From the NCBI GenBank assembly GCA_003427395.1, contig BFEA01000434.1, positions 1,337,899 to 1,373,867 of the forward strand: a stretch of 35,969 nt of DNA, written 5' to 3'. Source of the DNA: Chara braunii. Lineage: Eukaryota; Streptophyta; Charophyceae; Charales; Characeae. The notes beneath the pieces were generated by a model. It saw nothing but the letters and a program-made list of their open reading frames with translations. It made no database searches and was not told the origin of the DNA. Below are positions 27,538-35,969 of the stretch, piece after piece (within the stretch, counting starts at the first letter, position 1; the number at the start of each line of letters is the position of its first letter). The position numbers were made by a program, and so were the translations under genes.

Positions 27538-28517
27538 TGTCGGAGGGCACGGCGTCCCGGCCCTCCTTTGTGTACCAATTCCTCGCTCAGTGCTAGTCCC
27601 CTGCCCCTTTAGGTCTGGTACCTAGGTTATTCCCGACGCGGACCAGCCCCGGTGGCGCAGCCCTCAGCAAAAGGGGTGCGCCACGGGACTTCCATTGGTC
27701 CACGCAGGCTCGGTGCCCTGCTGTACAGCAGAGCACAACCGGCCTGTGGCCGTGGTAGCCGCCGGGTTCGCCCTGGGACGCGGAGGTGAAAGGGCTGGCT
27801 CGGTCTTTTCAACTGCGCGCCGAGCGCCCTCTACTAAGTTATGGGTAGGATGCATGAGACAGAAAGCCGTTGTCAGAAAAGGAAAGAGGAAAAGAAAATA
27901 AAACGCCAAAAATCAAAACCCGCTTTAGTATGGGAAAAATCCAGTGGCCTCGGGTCACTGCGATGCTATGATTTCCTTTCCAAAATTTTGAGTTGCCGTT
28001 TCCCACCTGATTGATNTGTCACTTCATAGGGAAGGCCGCCGATTCAGGTCTCGGACCNCAACTGTCGTCTCATGGTCTGGGTCTTATCGACCCCTCGTAA
28101 AATCGCCTACCGGACNTGTTTGTCCGAACCGTGCGGACCCCGGTGGCCAGGTTAAGAGGCAGATACAGTGAGAACTAAAAAGGAAAGAAAATGGGAAAAG
28201 GANGAAAAGGAACCCCNGATCCGTGTGTGAGCGCGGGGCGCGGTTCAGGCAAGGCAGGTGCACGAAGAGATTGTGTGATGCCACCCTTTCCTTTCTTTTC
28301 CTTTTCCTGTGGTTATTATTGTTATTTTATTTTATTATTATCAATTAGTTCTCTAAATTTGATTTTCTACCTGTTGGCTTGTCTTTTCGCCGGAAGCCAA
28401 CGGTTCGGATTTCGAACCATCTTTTTGTGGCCTGAGTAGGCCGATCCCACGTATACAGTCAGTGGGTGCGCTTCAAACTGACATCGCACGGCATGACCTC
28501 AAAAGGAGGGCGACCCG
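27538..28517 (+). repeat. 980-bp LTR-like direct repeat, copy 2
   Basis: Same length as copy 1 (9746-10725), at an offset of 17,792 bp throughout. N bases at 28058, 28116, 28203 and 28217 coincide with those of copy 1, and 28016 is an additional N. A polypurine-like tract abuts its left end. The sequence after its right end differs from that after copy 1, as expected for a 3' LTR. No 5-bp target duplication links the outer flanks (GCGG before copy 1, GGCAC after copy 2). Confidence 0.75.
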
Positions 28518-28643
28518 GGCACGTCTGCATAGGTCAGGCAAGGTGCCAAAAGGGGAAGAGATCACACCGTGGAAGGAGTCGAGCAGAATGAAGGGCATGA
28601 GTACGGACAAGTGGCAATCCTCCCACATACGAAGAAGTGACAT

Positions 28644-29009
28644 GTGGCAATAGCTGACAGAGGTAATTTTGGAGGCCCCCTTTGTCCCCTCTCCTTACCT
28701 AACAAGTTTTGTTATTTCTGCGAGGCAATCTCGCGTGTCTACTCGGTCCCTATGCGTCCTAGCGGGGAAGGATACGTCGAATGGGTAGATTGCCGACAAT
28801 GTGTCTCCGGGACCCATGGCTCCTACATTCAGTACCAAAACGCAGATAAGGTTTGGTTGTGTTCTTTGTGTCGATTTTATAAAATTCCTACTGAAGCCCG
28901 CTTTCTTGAAGCCACGTCGGAAGGTTTAGAAAAGACTCGTAGGTTTAGAAGGGCTAAGGTACGGACAAATGTCGTTTTGATAGCCACACTGGTCGGGAAC
29001 CCCCTCTGA
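28644..29009 (+). CDS. PHD-like zinc-finger ORF (fragment)
   Basis: An open frame of 121 codons without an ATG start, so it is an exon or fragment. It contains C23-x2-C26, C50-x2-C53-x4-H58, and W71-x-C73-x2-C76, the ligand order and the diagnostic Trp two residues before the final Cys pair of PHD fingers, which read histone-tail methylation. The ligand expected after H-x2 is Tyr 61 rather than Cys, so one zinc site would be incomplete. The downstream tail is basic (EKTRRFRRAKVR). It lies between the second 980-bp repeat and an integrase relic and may be part of the latter's element. The family call is from spacing alone. Confidence 0.4.
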   Translation: MAIADRGNFGGPLCPLSLPNKFCYFCEAISRVYSVPMRPSGEGYVEWVDCRQCVSGTHGSYIQYQNADKVWLCSLCRFYKIPTEARFLEATSEGLEKTRRFRRAKVRTNVVLIATLVGNPL

Positions 29010-29116
29010 GACTTCACCGAGGAGGACCGTAGAAGGGCTAATGAGAGGGCCCGAGACTAACGATGGAACGAGGGACGGTAGAAAAAAAACGAAAGACCAA
29101 AGGTAGTGGGATTTAG

Positions 29117-30216
29117 ATGTCCGTACACCATCCGTTCATGAGGTATGACTGGGTTAAGTCGGCACACGAGGAAAATGCAGCTCACTTCGCCGTCCGAATC
29201 ACGGAGGCGACGATTGATAAAAATGAGTGGTATTGGTCCAACATTCGTAACGATGTTAAGTTCATCGTCCGAAATTGTCAAGTCTGTGCCGCTGACAAAG
29301 CGCCAATTCAGCCGCCTAGGTCGATAGTGCCTACCATAGTTGAACGGTCATTCCAGATGGTTATTATGGATACCACCAATATTGTCGTACCCCCTAGACC
29401 AAATAGCTGTGAATATTCAATTTTGTTGGTATTCGTGGATCACTTTTCGAAATGGATCGAGGCGTATCCATGCAAGACGCGATAGGCGGCCAAAATCGCG
29501 TGATACGTCAACCGTTTTCTCGGGATGCACCGAGACACAGAGGAGATCCTAACGGACAATGGGGCAGAATTTAGAGGGGAAGTCTTGAGGAACCTAGTCT
29601 TACACGTTGTCTCTATCCACAATACTGCTCCCCACATGTCGCAATCTAACGGATTGGTGGAAAACGTCAATCGAGTGATTAAGATAGCTCAGCGACGCAA
29701 TATCATGGCAAATAACAGGAGGCCTTGGCCCGATATTGTGGACCATATCCTGGCTATCCACCGGGGGACACCCCACGAATCCACGGGTCTGACCCCCTTC
29801 CAACTACGGACCAATAACCTACCCTGTGTAGCCCTACCGAGCCTAAATGATGAAACGACCCTTCCACGACGGACCACTAGGGCGACGGTTAAGGACAAAG
29901 CCCAATGCCACCTAGAACTGATGGAAAAGGTCCTCCCCCGATTGACCCGAAAAAGACAACGAATGACGGAAATGGCCCATGGGAGACAAGTCAGGAACTA
30001 CGAGGTCCGGAATGGAACGTTGGGCCTCGACCCCTATATAAATTAGGGGACATCGTGCAGGTGAGGAAATGTACTCGTCAGGGCAAGCTAGCGCCACGAT
30101 TCTTTGAGCGATTTTGCGTGGTCGAGCTCGGTCCAAGTCGGGTGAACACGGTGCAGCTTGCGCCGGAGGTGTCGGGAAGTCAATCAGCTCGTCCGATCAT
30201 TCGACACGTGTCCTAA
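29117..30216 (+). pseudogene. orphan Ty3/gypsy-type integrase relic
   Basis: Integrase joins element DNA to the chromosome. From the ATG at 29117: H17 and H23, C54-x2-C57 (NCQVCAADK), first catalytic Asp 85 (MVIMDTTNIV). TAG at 29483-29485 and a TGA about 20 bp later follow in the same frame, then LTDNGAEF (second Asp) and SNGLVEN (catalytic Glu, 34 residues later). A frameshift near 30040 moves to the frame with YKLGDIVQVRK and KLAPRFFERFCVVELGPSRV, the GPY/F-type tail, ending with TAA at 30214-30216. It is much more GC-rich and clearly different from the integrase at 23.3-24.4 kb. No RT or RNase H accompanies it in the window. Confidence 0.85.
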
Positions 30217-30554
30217 CTTTGTCCACTCCCCTCTTTCCCTTCTCCTCCATCATCTACGTCGTCCCTCTGTCAAGAGGAAGACGACGACGATCTTGAATCC
30301 TCCTTTCTTTCTCAACCCTCGTCTTCGACTCCGCCTCCATCGCCATGAGTTTTTTGACGGAGCAGGTGACCGACAAGCGTCGGATGAACCCGAGGGGGCG
30401 TATATCCGGCAGGTGCAGCGATCTCGGTCGAGTCTCGATTTTCTTCGATTTGCGACTTTCTTCAGCACAACAGTCATCCACGCAGCACCAGAGTTCCGCT
30501 TCGTACACGCAGGGACGACGCGTGTACCAACAGAAAAATTCCCACGAAAAATGG
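30217..30554 (+). other. GC-rich stretch with overlapping open frames, possible exon
   Basis: Two plus frames are open. One has an ATG at 30345; the other reads EGAYIRQVQRSRSSLDFLRF and looks more protein-like. No family recognised. It ends at the AT-rich insert. It could be the 5' exon of the ORF set at 31069-32279, with the insert in an intron, but no splice junction can be proven. Confidence 0.3.
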
Positions 30555-31055
30555 AAGTTGAAAAATATTCCATAAAAAAAAAATCCTTTATACTTATAAA
30601 TTATCATTCCAATGTTTGTCCAATTCTAAAATTTTCAATTTAATTTGATAAGTTCACGTCTAAATATCAATTTTCCCTTCCAACTTCATCACTTAGTTCA
30701 AGATGGAATGAAAGTCTGGACGAGTTTATGAAATGTTTTAATTAAACTTTCATTCTACTACAACAAATGTCTTTTAATTTAGATTGGATCAATCTATTTA
30801 TGACAGGAAATCCTTAATTAGAATGACAGTCTCATTAAAATATTTTATGAACTTATCCAGACTTTCATTCTATCTGTAGCATGCAATTCAAACTTCAAAG
30901 AAGAAGGGACACCCCATTCTTGGAAGGAAAGTTTTCAAGTAAGACAGACAATTTTGAAATTTGAATGACATTTTTTAAGATGGAATGAAAATTTGAAATT
31001 TAGAATGTAATTTTACTCTAGAATTATTATTTAATTCTGGAAATTTTTTCTGCAG
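30555..31055. mobile_element. AT-rich fold-back (MITE-like) insert
   Basis: A sharp drop in GC relative to both flanks. The core is a hairpin: arm 30702-30757 pairs with arm 30819-30874 (56 bp each, nine mismatches by eye, most of them transitions) around a 61-bp loop. The phrase GATGGAATGAAA, its complement TTTCATTC and shorter forms recur across the insert (for example near 30980), suggesting nested fold-back copies. There is no coding frame. Insert limits are judged from composition and no target duplication was identified. Confidence 0.65.
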
Positions 31056-31068
31056 ACTGATTGAGATT

Positions 31069-31338
31069 TTGGCTTTCCAGCGCCTGCCCTCGCCTGATAT
31101 TAGCCACATATCTGTCATCGTCACCTTCACGGGCGATATCACGGCGATACACTCGGCGATTCATGCAGACATCTTTCGACAGTTCGGGGGTTGGGCCGAG
31201 GAGATCACGGCCACGTGGGTCGAGTTGCTGGCTCGGCCAGGGGAAAGGATTGTGACCTCGAACGACATAGATCTCCGACTCTGCACCTCCAGCAGCACGC
31301 CGGAGATCCTTTTCCAAGAGCTCCTTCCCTTTGAGTAG
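31069..31338 (+). CDS. unrecognised ORF, 89 aa
   Basis: ATG at 31069, TAG at 31336-31338. It includes ISVIVTFTGDITAIHSAI and FGGWAEEITATWVELLA, a mix of strand and amphipathic helix. It is preceded by a pyrimidine tract and CTGCAG (31049-31054), which resembles a 3' splice site, so it may be an internal exon. The next frame starts six bases after its stop in another frame. Confidence 0.35.
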   Translation: MAFQRLPSPDISHISVIVTFTGDITAIHSAIHADIFRQFGGWAEEITATWVELLARPGERIVTSNDIDLRLCTSSSTPEILFQELLPFE

Positions 31339-31343
31339 CCCCA

Positions 31344-32279
31344 ATGAACCGACATCGTCTCTCCCTCTTCAACCTTCCATCTGATCTCCCCACCGTCTGG
31401 CAATCTGTTGTCGTTCTCGCCCTTTCTTTTCGGATCCGGGAACTCGGCGTGCCGATCTTGGACGAAGACAAGTGGAACGAGTGGTAGGACACTTACGTGG
31501 AACTTGACTTCTGGTTGGTGGACGTGGTGTTTCACTGGGCGGAGCCGGCCTCAAAAGCTAAAGGAGGTGAGGTCCAGGACGACAAGGTGGAACTGTTGAT
31601 CGCGCAGGCTTGGCGGACGGATACAGAGGGGGAATTGTTAGGGATATTATTTGGCAAGGTGGAAGAAGGTCATCTCGACGCAATCAAAGGCGAGTTGCTG
31701 GTGTTTTTAGCGTAGTTGGTGGACGATTTGCCCCTCGACATCCTATTGAGGTGTGACGGGAAGCCAAGGACAGATGTGCTCATTCGCACGCTTGCGCCGC
31801 ATCTGTTGTGGTCCACGTGTATGGAGATGGACGGGGATAACTGCTTTTACCCATCCCCGAGCCTCTATCTCGAAAGCGACGTCACAGATCTCACACTGTG
31901 GGACCCTTTTGTCCGGCGAGGAAACGCGCTAGGAGCTGGTGACGAGGAAGAAGAAGAAGAGGAGGCAGAAAAGGAAGAATCAGGCACTGATCGGGACGAT
32001 CCCGACTACATCGGGTCGACAGGAGAGGAAAATAGATCGGGAGAGTCGAGTGGCCGTCCCAGGCGAAGCAAAGAGGAGGAAGAGGCCGAAGCTAAGAGGA
32101 GGCGGGAAAAAGCGGAGGGCAAGCAGCCAGTCAAAGAATCCAATAGGCCGCCACCACAACTGTTGCTAGGTGATCCATCGCTAAATCCGGAGCCTTTGCA
32201 CGAAGAGTCCGAAGGAAATGGAGCCGCAGCAGAGGGATTAGGAAGCCGACGTCGCCGAAGGAGTGAATCACCGGCTTGA
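31344..32279 (+). pseudogene. unrecognised 312-codon frame with two in-frame TAG codons
   Basis: ATG at 31344. A single frame runs to TGA at 32277-32279, broken only by TAG at 31485-31487 and 31713-31715. The first two thirds are hydrophobic-helical (LPSDLPTVWQSVVVLALSF, VDDLPLDILLRCDG, LIRTLAPHLLWST). The last third is low-complexity acidic, then alternating Lys/Arg/Glu, ending in SRRRRRSESPA, a nuclear-type tail. Long open frame with same-frame stops and no frameshift suggests a recently dead or, less likely, readthrough gene. I know no family. It could be a retroelement gag-like ORF or a host gene remnant. Confidence 0.4.
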
Positions 32280-32962
32280 TCTTCTCCGCCATCCCGAGCC
32301 ACTCCTCACCCATGTCGAGATGCAGACAATCGGGCTTCGTCCCCGGTCATTATCCCATTGTCCCCGTAACTTCCTCACCCCTCACCAACTCTCGGGTCGA
32401 CCCCATTCCCTGATGGATGGTGCCCTTTCCCGCCTCACTCTTCCACCAATTGTACGCCACCCACCTTCTCGTCACCGTTGTCCAGCATGCTACCACCCGC
32501 TCCCTCGTCGCCCCCTTCCCTCTCCATATCCTTCTTTGCACCGCGACCTGGCGGGAATTTAATAATATAGAAATCTAGTGCATCATCTCAAGCGCAATCC
32601 CCGCTTGCGAGAATTACGAGAGCTTCCGTGCTGCTATCCCTCGCACCCTCTCCACCCTCTACCCCGACTATCTCGCCTCTCTCCCTTATAAACGGGAGCA
32701 CCCCTGATTCCCTCGCATCCACCGCACCATCCACTATACCCGGATCCCCACCAGCCATAGAGAGATCTCCCGCTTCGTACCTCCCCTCCCCCAAGTCTAT
32801 CCACCACCTCCTTTGCCCGTTATCAGATTGTCGTTCCCCATAAACATTTAGGATGGAGCCCACGAACGCCACGCTGAATGACTTCCACACTCTCATCTCA
32901 CGGTAGGTGTCATGTGTGAGCTCCATGTCGATCCTTGAGGACATAGATTGACACATGATGAG

Positions 32963-33028
32963 TGAGCAAGCGGGAGCTTGCTCAAGATTGCAACCCCCTG
33001 GGCGTCACATATGTGAAATAATGTGACG
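32963..33028. repeat. two adjacent perfect hairpins
   Basis: TGAGCAAGC, loop GGGA, GCTTGCTCA (32963-32984), then after 18 bp CGTCACAT, 10-nt loop, ATGTGACG (33003-33028). The second also contains the perfect 12-bp palindrome TCACATATGTGA (33005-33016). Confidence 0.75.
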
Positions 33029-34096
33029 AACCATTTTCTGAAACCACGCGACTTTCTGCGCGAAGTTGCTTTGGGGGAACGGGGTGGGTTAGTCGGGTGA
33101 AGTACGTGGGGATGAGTCGGTTGGGCAAGTTGCATGGATGCCCTCGCTTCTTTTTCGTTTTCCTTTTTGACTTTGTTGGGCCAGTGTCGGGAAAAGTCCC
33201 GCGTAGGCAGTTAAAAGATCGCGCCTTAGAGAGCGCGAGAAATAACTGTTGCCATAGCTTCCTTCTCGTTTTGCTGGGGCTAACAGGAACGAGAATTTTG
33301 GTGCGATGAACGTGCGGGAATGTCGTTTGATTTTTTGCATGGATTTCAACTACTGTCGAGCCCCTGTGGGCTCCTCGGAATTATTTTCGAGTTTTCGTTC
33401 TTCGGAATTTTCTTTTCCTGCAATTCGGACTTAGATAGGAGTTTAGGAACTTTGAAATTTTTGCTGCTTAGTGCTTCTTGCTTGTGCGCGCCTTCCTGTG
33501 GCCGGAGCAGAGTTCTGACTGAGTGGCACCCTTAATCTTGCGTGCAACTGTAATTTTTGGCGGGCGCAATTGTAACTGTATCTGTCTTCTTGATTTCCTC
33601 GCCTTCTTCCCGCCTCCTTTCTTTCTGCTATGCGTGTACCTCCCTACGATCTGATTGGCCAGGACGTTGCATGGTCAGATCGATGCGTGGTGAGTGGCTA
33701 CGTCCCCCGCGCCGCGGCCTGGCCATGCAGAACGTAGGCACTTTCTTTCTCCTCCCTTCCTCCTCGAAAGCGCAATCCCATATCCGCCGCGCATGGAGAC
33801 ACACTATAAATCTTGCGAGCGCGATTAAAGCTCTTTCTAAAAACTTCGGGACATTCCAAGCGCTAGCGCGATCAGTGAGGGTCGGCTAACGTGTAAGTAA
33901 AGAGGTGAGTTGATGTGGGAGTTGGGTGACTTGACGAGCTGGTGCTGACTCTGCTCGGTATGGGGGGTTGATCTGCGGGCCGCGACGGTTTGTGGCGCAC
34001 GGGGGAACCTGGCTTGCATACTTGGGCTAAGTGGGGTGGCGACTCGGTGTTGGTGCGAGGCGATGGACCGCCCACATTAGAGGATATATAGCATGG

Positions 34097-34098
<2 letters not shown>

Positions 34099-34140
<42 letters not shown>
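34099..34140 (+). repeat. GA dinucleotide microsatellite
   Basis: Twenty-one uninterrupted GA units. Confidence 0.97.
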
Positions 34141-34142
<2 letters not shown>

Positions 34143-34941
34143 TTTGTGTGGGATGATGCCTTTCTCCAATATTTTGTCTAAATTTTGATTTGCACCTTGG
34201 CCGACCATGTATGGCCGTTTTTCCAATCCTCTTGAGAATCCTTTTGAACGTTCTGCCTATGGTGTGTGTGGAATGAACTCGCGCGCTTCCCTCACCCCTC
34301 CTTGCACAATTTTTGGATGACTAGTTTAACTCGAAATTTGCCGCTTTCCTGCCCCCACCTTGTGCTCGGATTGGATGCCCCTCATACATTTTACAGAATT
34401 GCCAACCTTCAAATTGTGTGTGTGGGGTGATCACTCTCTTTTTCAGATCGGTGAAAATCAGACACGACGATTGTCTAATGGGGTTAAGATGATGTAGGCT
34501 TCCTTGATGACATGGCTTGATGTACACACCTTTGTCAATTTCTTGTTTATGGTTGATTGATGCATGAGTTCAATCGGTGCTTGAGTATTCATGATCAACT
34601 GGACAGAAATATTTAACGAACGCTCCACGGTCCCGACTTAAGTATGCCCCGACGGGTAAACCAATGGCTGATTCAAATATGTGATTGACGGTGGGTTGTC
34701 CTCCTAGTATCTGTTTCTCGACACACGCGTGGGCTAACGACGGAACAAACGATCTCCCAACCAAAGAGATAGCCAGTCGATCTGACCCGACTGACCGTAA
34801 ATGCGGCCCCCGCCTCTACGCGCGCCTACAAGACCCGCGTTCGAGTCCATGTCTAAAACGCCCAAACTCCTGATAGCATGGATGGTAGGACTCCCCTCGA
34901 CATCACACGGATCGGGAAAGCCTGAGACACCGCCGGACCGC

Positions 34942-35705
34942 TGTTGCACTTTTTCCAGTCGGGCCTCTTCCGGCAATCGAAAAGCCAACAGGCTGTCACG
35001 CAGGATTTTGAATGTGATTGCAATAAATAAATAAATTAAATAATGCAAATCCCTTCCTGTTGTGTGTGTCCGGCTTCGAGCGAGACCCTTCAATTGCGGT
35101 CTTCGCCGGTCCCCGGTCTTAGGAATCTTTTATTTTGATGCGGAACAGCAGAGAATTATGCAAGTAATAATCATAAATTTATGGGGTGATATGCATGCAT
35201 CAATTATGTCAATCTGATTTTGAGAACTGTAACAAAACACCCACGAAGGCAATCATCAAGCAAGAATAATGCAGAAAATAAGACTGACTGACTCGAGCAA
35301 AGACATGGGCAATTGAATGAGGGAAGAATGAGAACTCATAATGATCTCAGAAAGTACATGTAAACAGGCATGGTCAGCACCTCTCAAGAGTCCTCACTTA
35401 TCCCTCAGGTCAGTCTCTTTCAATCTTTTTTCATTGATCTTCTCTGGTGCCGTGACCCACGCCCACATACAGTCTGAGACTGAGGCTTCGTGACAAAATG
35501 CCACCTGTAGCCAGCAAGCTTTGAGCATGACCATCCAAGGCACATGACATAGTGGTTAATCATGGAGCAAAACTCCTCTCATAAAGTAGGCAGTCCGTCC
35601 ACCCAAAAGACTCCTCGTCTGAGGTAGGGACACTCGGTGGGCTCAATCATGCCTCGACGTTGATCATTGTCGGAGAGATGTATCTCTTTGCCAAACCGAT
35701 CACCA
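34942..35705 (-). repeat. 763-bp LTR-like repeat, inverted copy (solo)
   Basis: The reverse complement of this segment matches 15636-16398 at about 93-95% by eye, including the TG...CA style end (TGTTGCAC on the plus strand). No primer-binding site or pol lies beside it, so it behaves as a solo LTR or the end of another element running off the window. The C-terminal codons of the 239-aa ORF are conserved with an identical stop (at about 35647-35649), with several substitutions. Flanking bases show no 5-bp duplication. Confidence 0.75.
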
Positions 35706-35969
35706 GGGTTGTCGAGCCCCGGCCCCGGGGACCTGGCGGGGGTCCCGGGGGCCGGGGGTCGACGCCCCTGGCCCCGGCAAAAAAAAAAATCAAAAAAAAA
35801 AATAAAAATACAGGGAGGTGCGCAGCATCAGCCTGCATCCCCTGGGCCAAACTGCAATATTGCAGTTTTGGCCCGACCTCGGGCCCCCCCACGGGCTACA
35901 CACACCCCAGGTGAGCCCGGGGTAGTGAGGGCGCGGGGCTGGGGGCGGGGCCCAGCGGGGTGCGGGGCC
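35706..35969. repeat. GC-rich palindrome cluster plus A-rich tract at window end
   Basis: 35715-35780 is packed with CCCGGG/GGGGCC palindromes and G runs, followed by two A11 runs split by TC (35780-35805). The layout, GC palindromes then AAAAATCAAAAA, resembles one end of elements A and B. 35844-35874 is a near-perfect palindrome centred on CAATATTG (arms GGGCCAAACTGCAAT and ATTGCAGTTTTGGCCC). The last 60 bases are G-rich with quadruplex potential. Confidence 0.5.

Larger units (their letters stand above)
32280..34941. other. no gene recognised; hairpins and a GA repeat
   Basis: Mostly C/T-rich sequence to about 32.8 kb, then mixed composition. Open frames on both strands (for example 33557-33889) are short and unconvincing. 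A TATA-like CACTATAAATC lies at about 33802. 34769-34852 has weak tRNA A- and B-box-like phrases (TAGCCAGTCGATC; GCGTTCGAGTCC) too far apart for a plain tRNA. Confidence 0.4.

Noticed and set aside
9746-28517. One intact 18.8-kb giant LTR retrotransposon bounded by the 980-bp repeats
   Set aside because: The polypurine-like tract and antisense ORF favour it, but there is no primer-binding site after copy 1, no matching target duplication outside the pair, a genuine PBS and LTR-like end lie 5.7 kb inside, and an adaptor remnant breaks contiguity. I keep it only as a hypothesis.
33557-33889. 110-aa frame as a gene with a TATA-like site near 33802
   Set aside because: The TATA-like phrase is inside the frame, the sequence resembles no family, and overlapping frames on the other strand are equally open.
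34769-34852. tRNA gene or complete SINE from A- and B-box-like phrases
   Set aside because: The boxes are about 70 bp apart, no acceptor or anticodon stem can be drawn, and no tail or target duplication follows.

Overview
This is eukaryotic, almost certainly plant-lineage (land plant or charophyte alga) intergenic DNA, and nearly everything in it is mobile-element sequence in decay. The grounds are a plant-style LINE (ORF1 with a DUF4283-like block and a zinc knuckle; ORF2 with endonuclease, reverse transcriptase and a C-terminal zinc-binding motif), Ty3/gypsy pol genes, and an 18-nt primer-binding site of the tRNA-Asp type known from plant Ty3/gypsy elements. A large TE-rich genome such as Chara would fit, but the species is a guess. 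No RNA gene, CRISPR array or intact host gene was found. Scattered N bases and an embedded sequencing-adaptor remnant show that this is a draft, mate-pair-scaffolded assembly.

Layout. 1-979: nothing recognised. 980-1111: a 104-bp SINE/LINE-tail-like insert with a 14-bp target duplication. 1142-9174: a dead LINE interrupted by two related non-autonomous DNA transposons, element A (about 2446-2870) and element B (4545-5968). A and B share body sequence, but their ends carry arrays of different 6-bp palindromes (CGTACG in A, CCGCGG in B). B has an 8-bp target duplication and clear terminal inverted repeats.

9746-10725 and 27538-28517 are direct 980-bp LTR-like repeats, about 2-3% different and sharing four N positions. 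Between them lie a Nextera mate-pair junction remnant (10765-10799), an N-rich leader with one unknown ORF and a 26-bp minisatellite, and then an N-free Ty3/gypsy block. The gypsy block has a 239-aa ORF running into a 763-bp LTR-like repeat (15636-16398), a PBS (16403-16420), a series of degenerate tandem copies of two unrecognised protein modules (16736-18625), gag (18685-19911), protease (20109-20834), RT (21398-22210) and RNase H-integrase (22211-24448). A long repeat-rich 3' noncoding tract, an antisense ORF and a polypurine stretch abutting the second 980-bp repeat follow.

28644-30216 holds a PHD-like zinc-finger ORF and an orphan integrase relic. 30555-31055 is an AT-rich fold-back element. 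31069-32279 is an unrecognised, stop-interrupted ORF set. 34942-35705 is an inverted second copy of the 763-bp LTR-like repeat, and the window ends in GC-rich palindromic sequence next to A-rich sequence, resembling the ends of elements A and B.

The coding sequences are not a working pathway but layered retroelements. The most unusual points are the palindrome exchange between sister transposons A and B, and the amplified unknown protein modules between the PBS and gag of the gypsy element.
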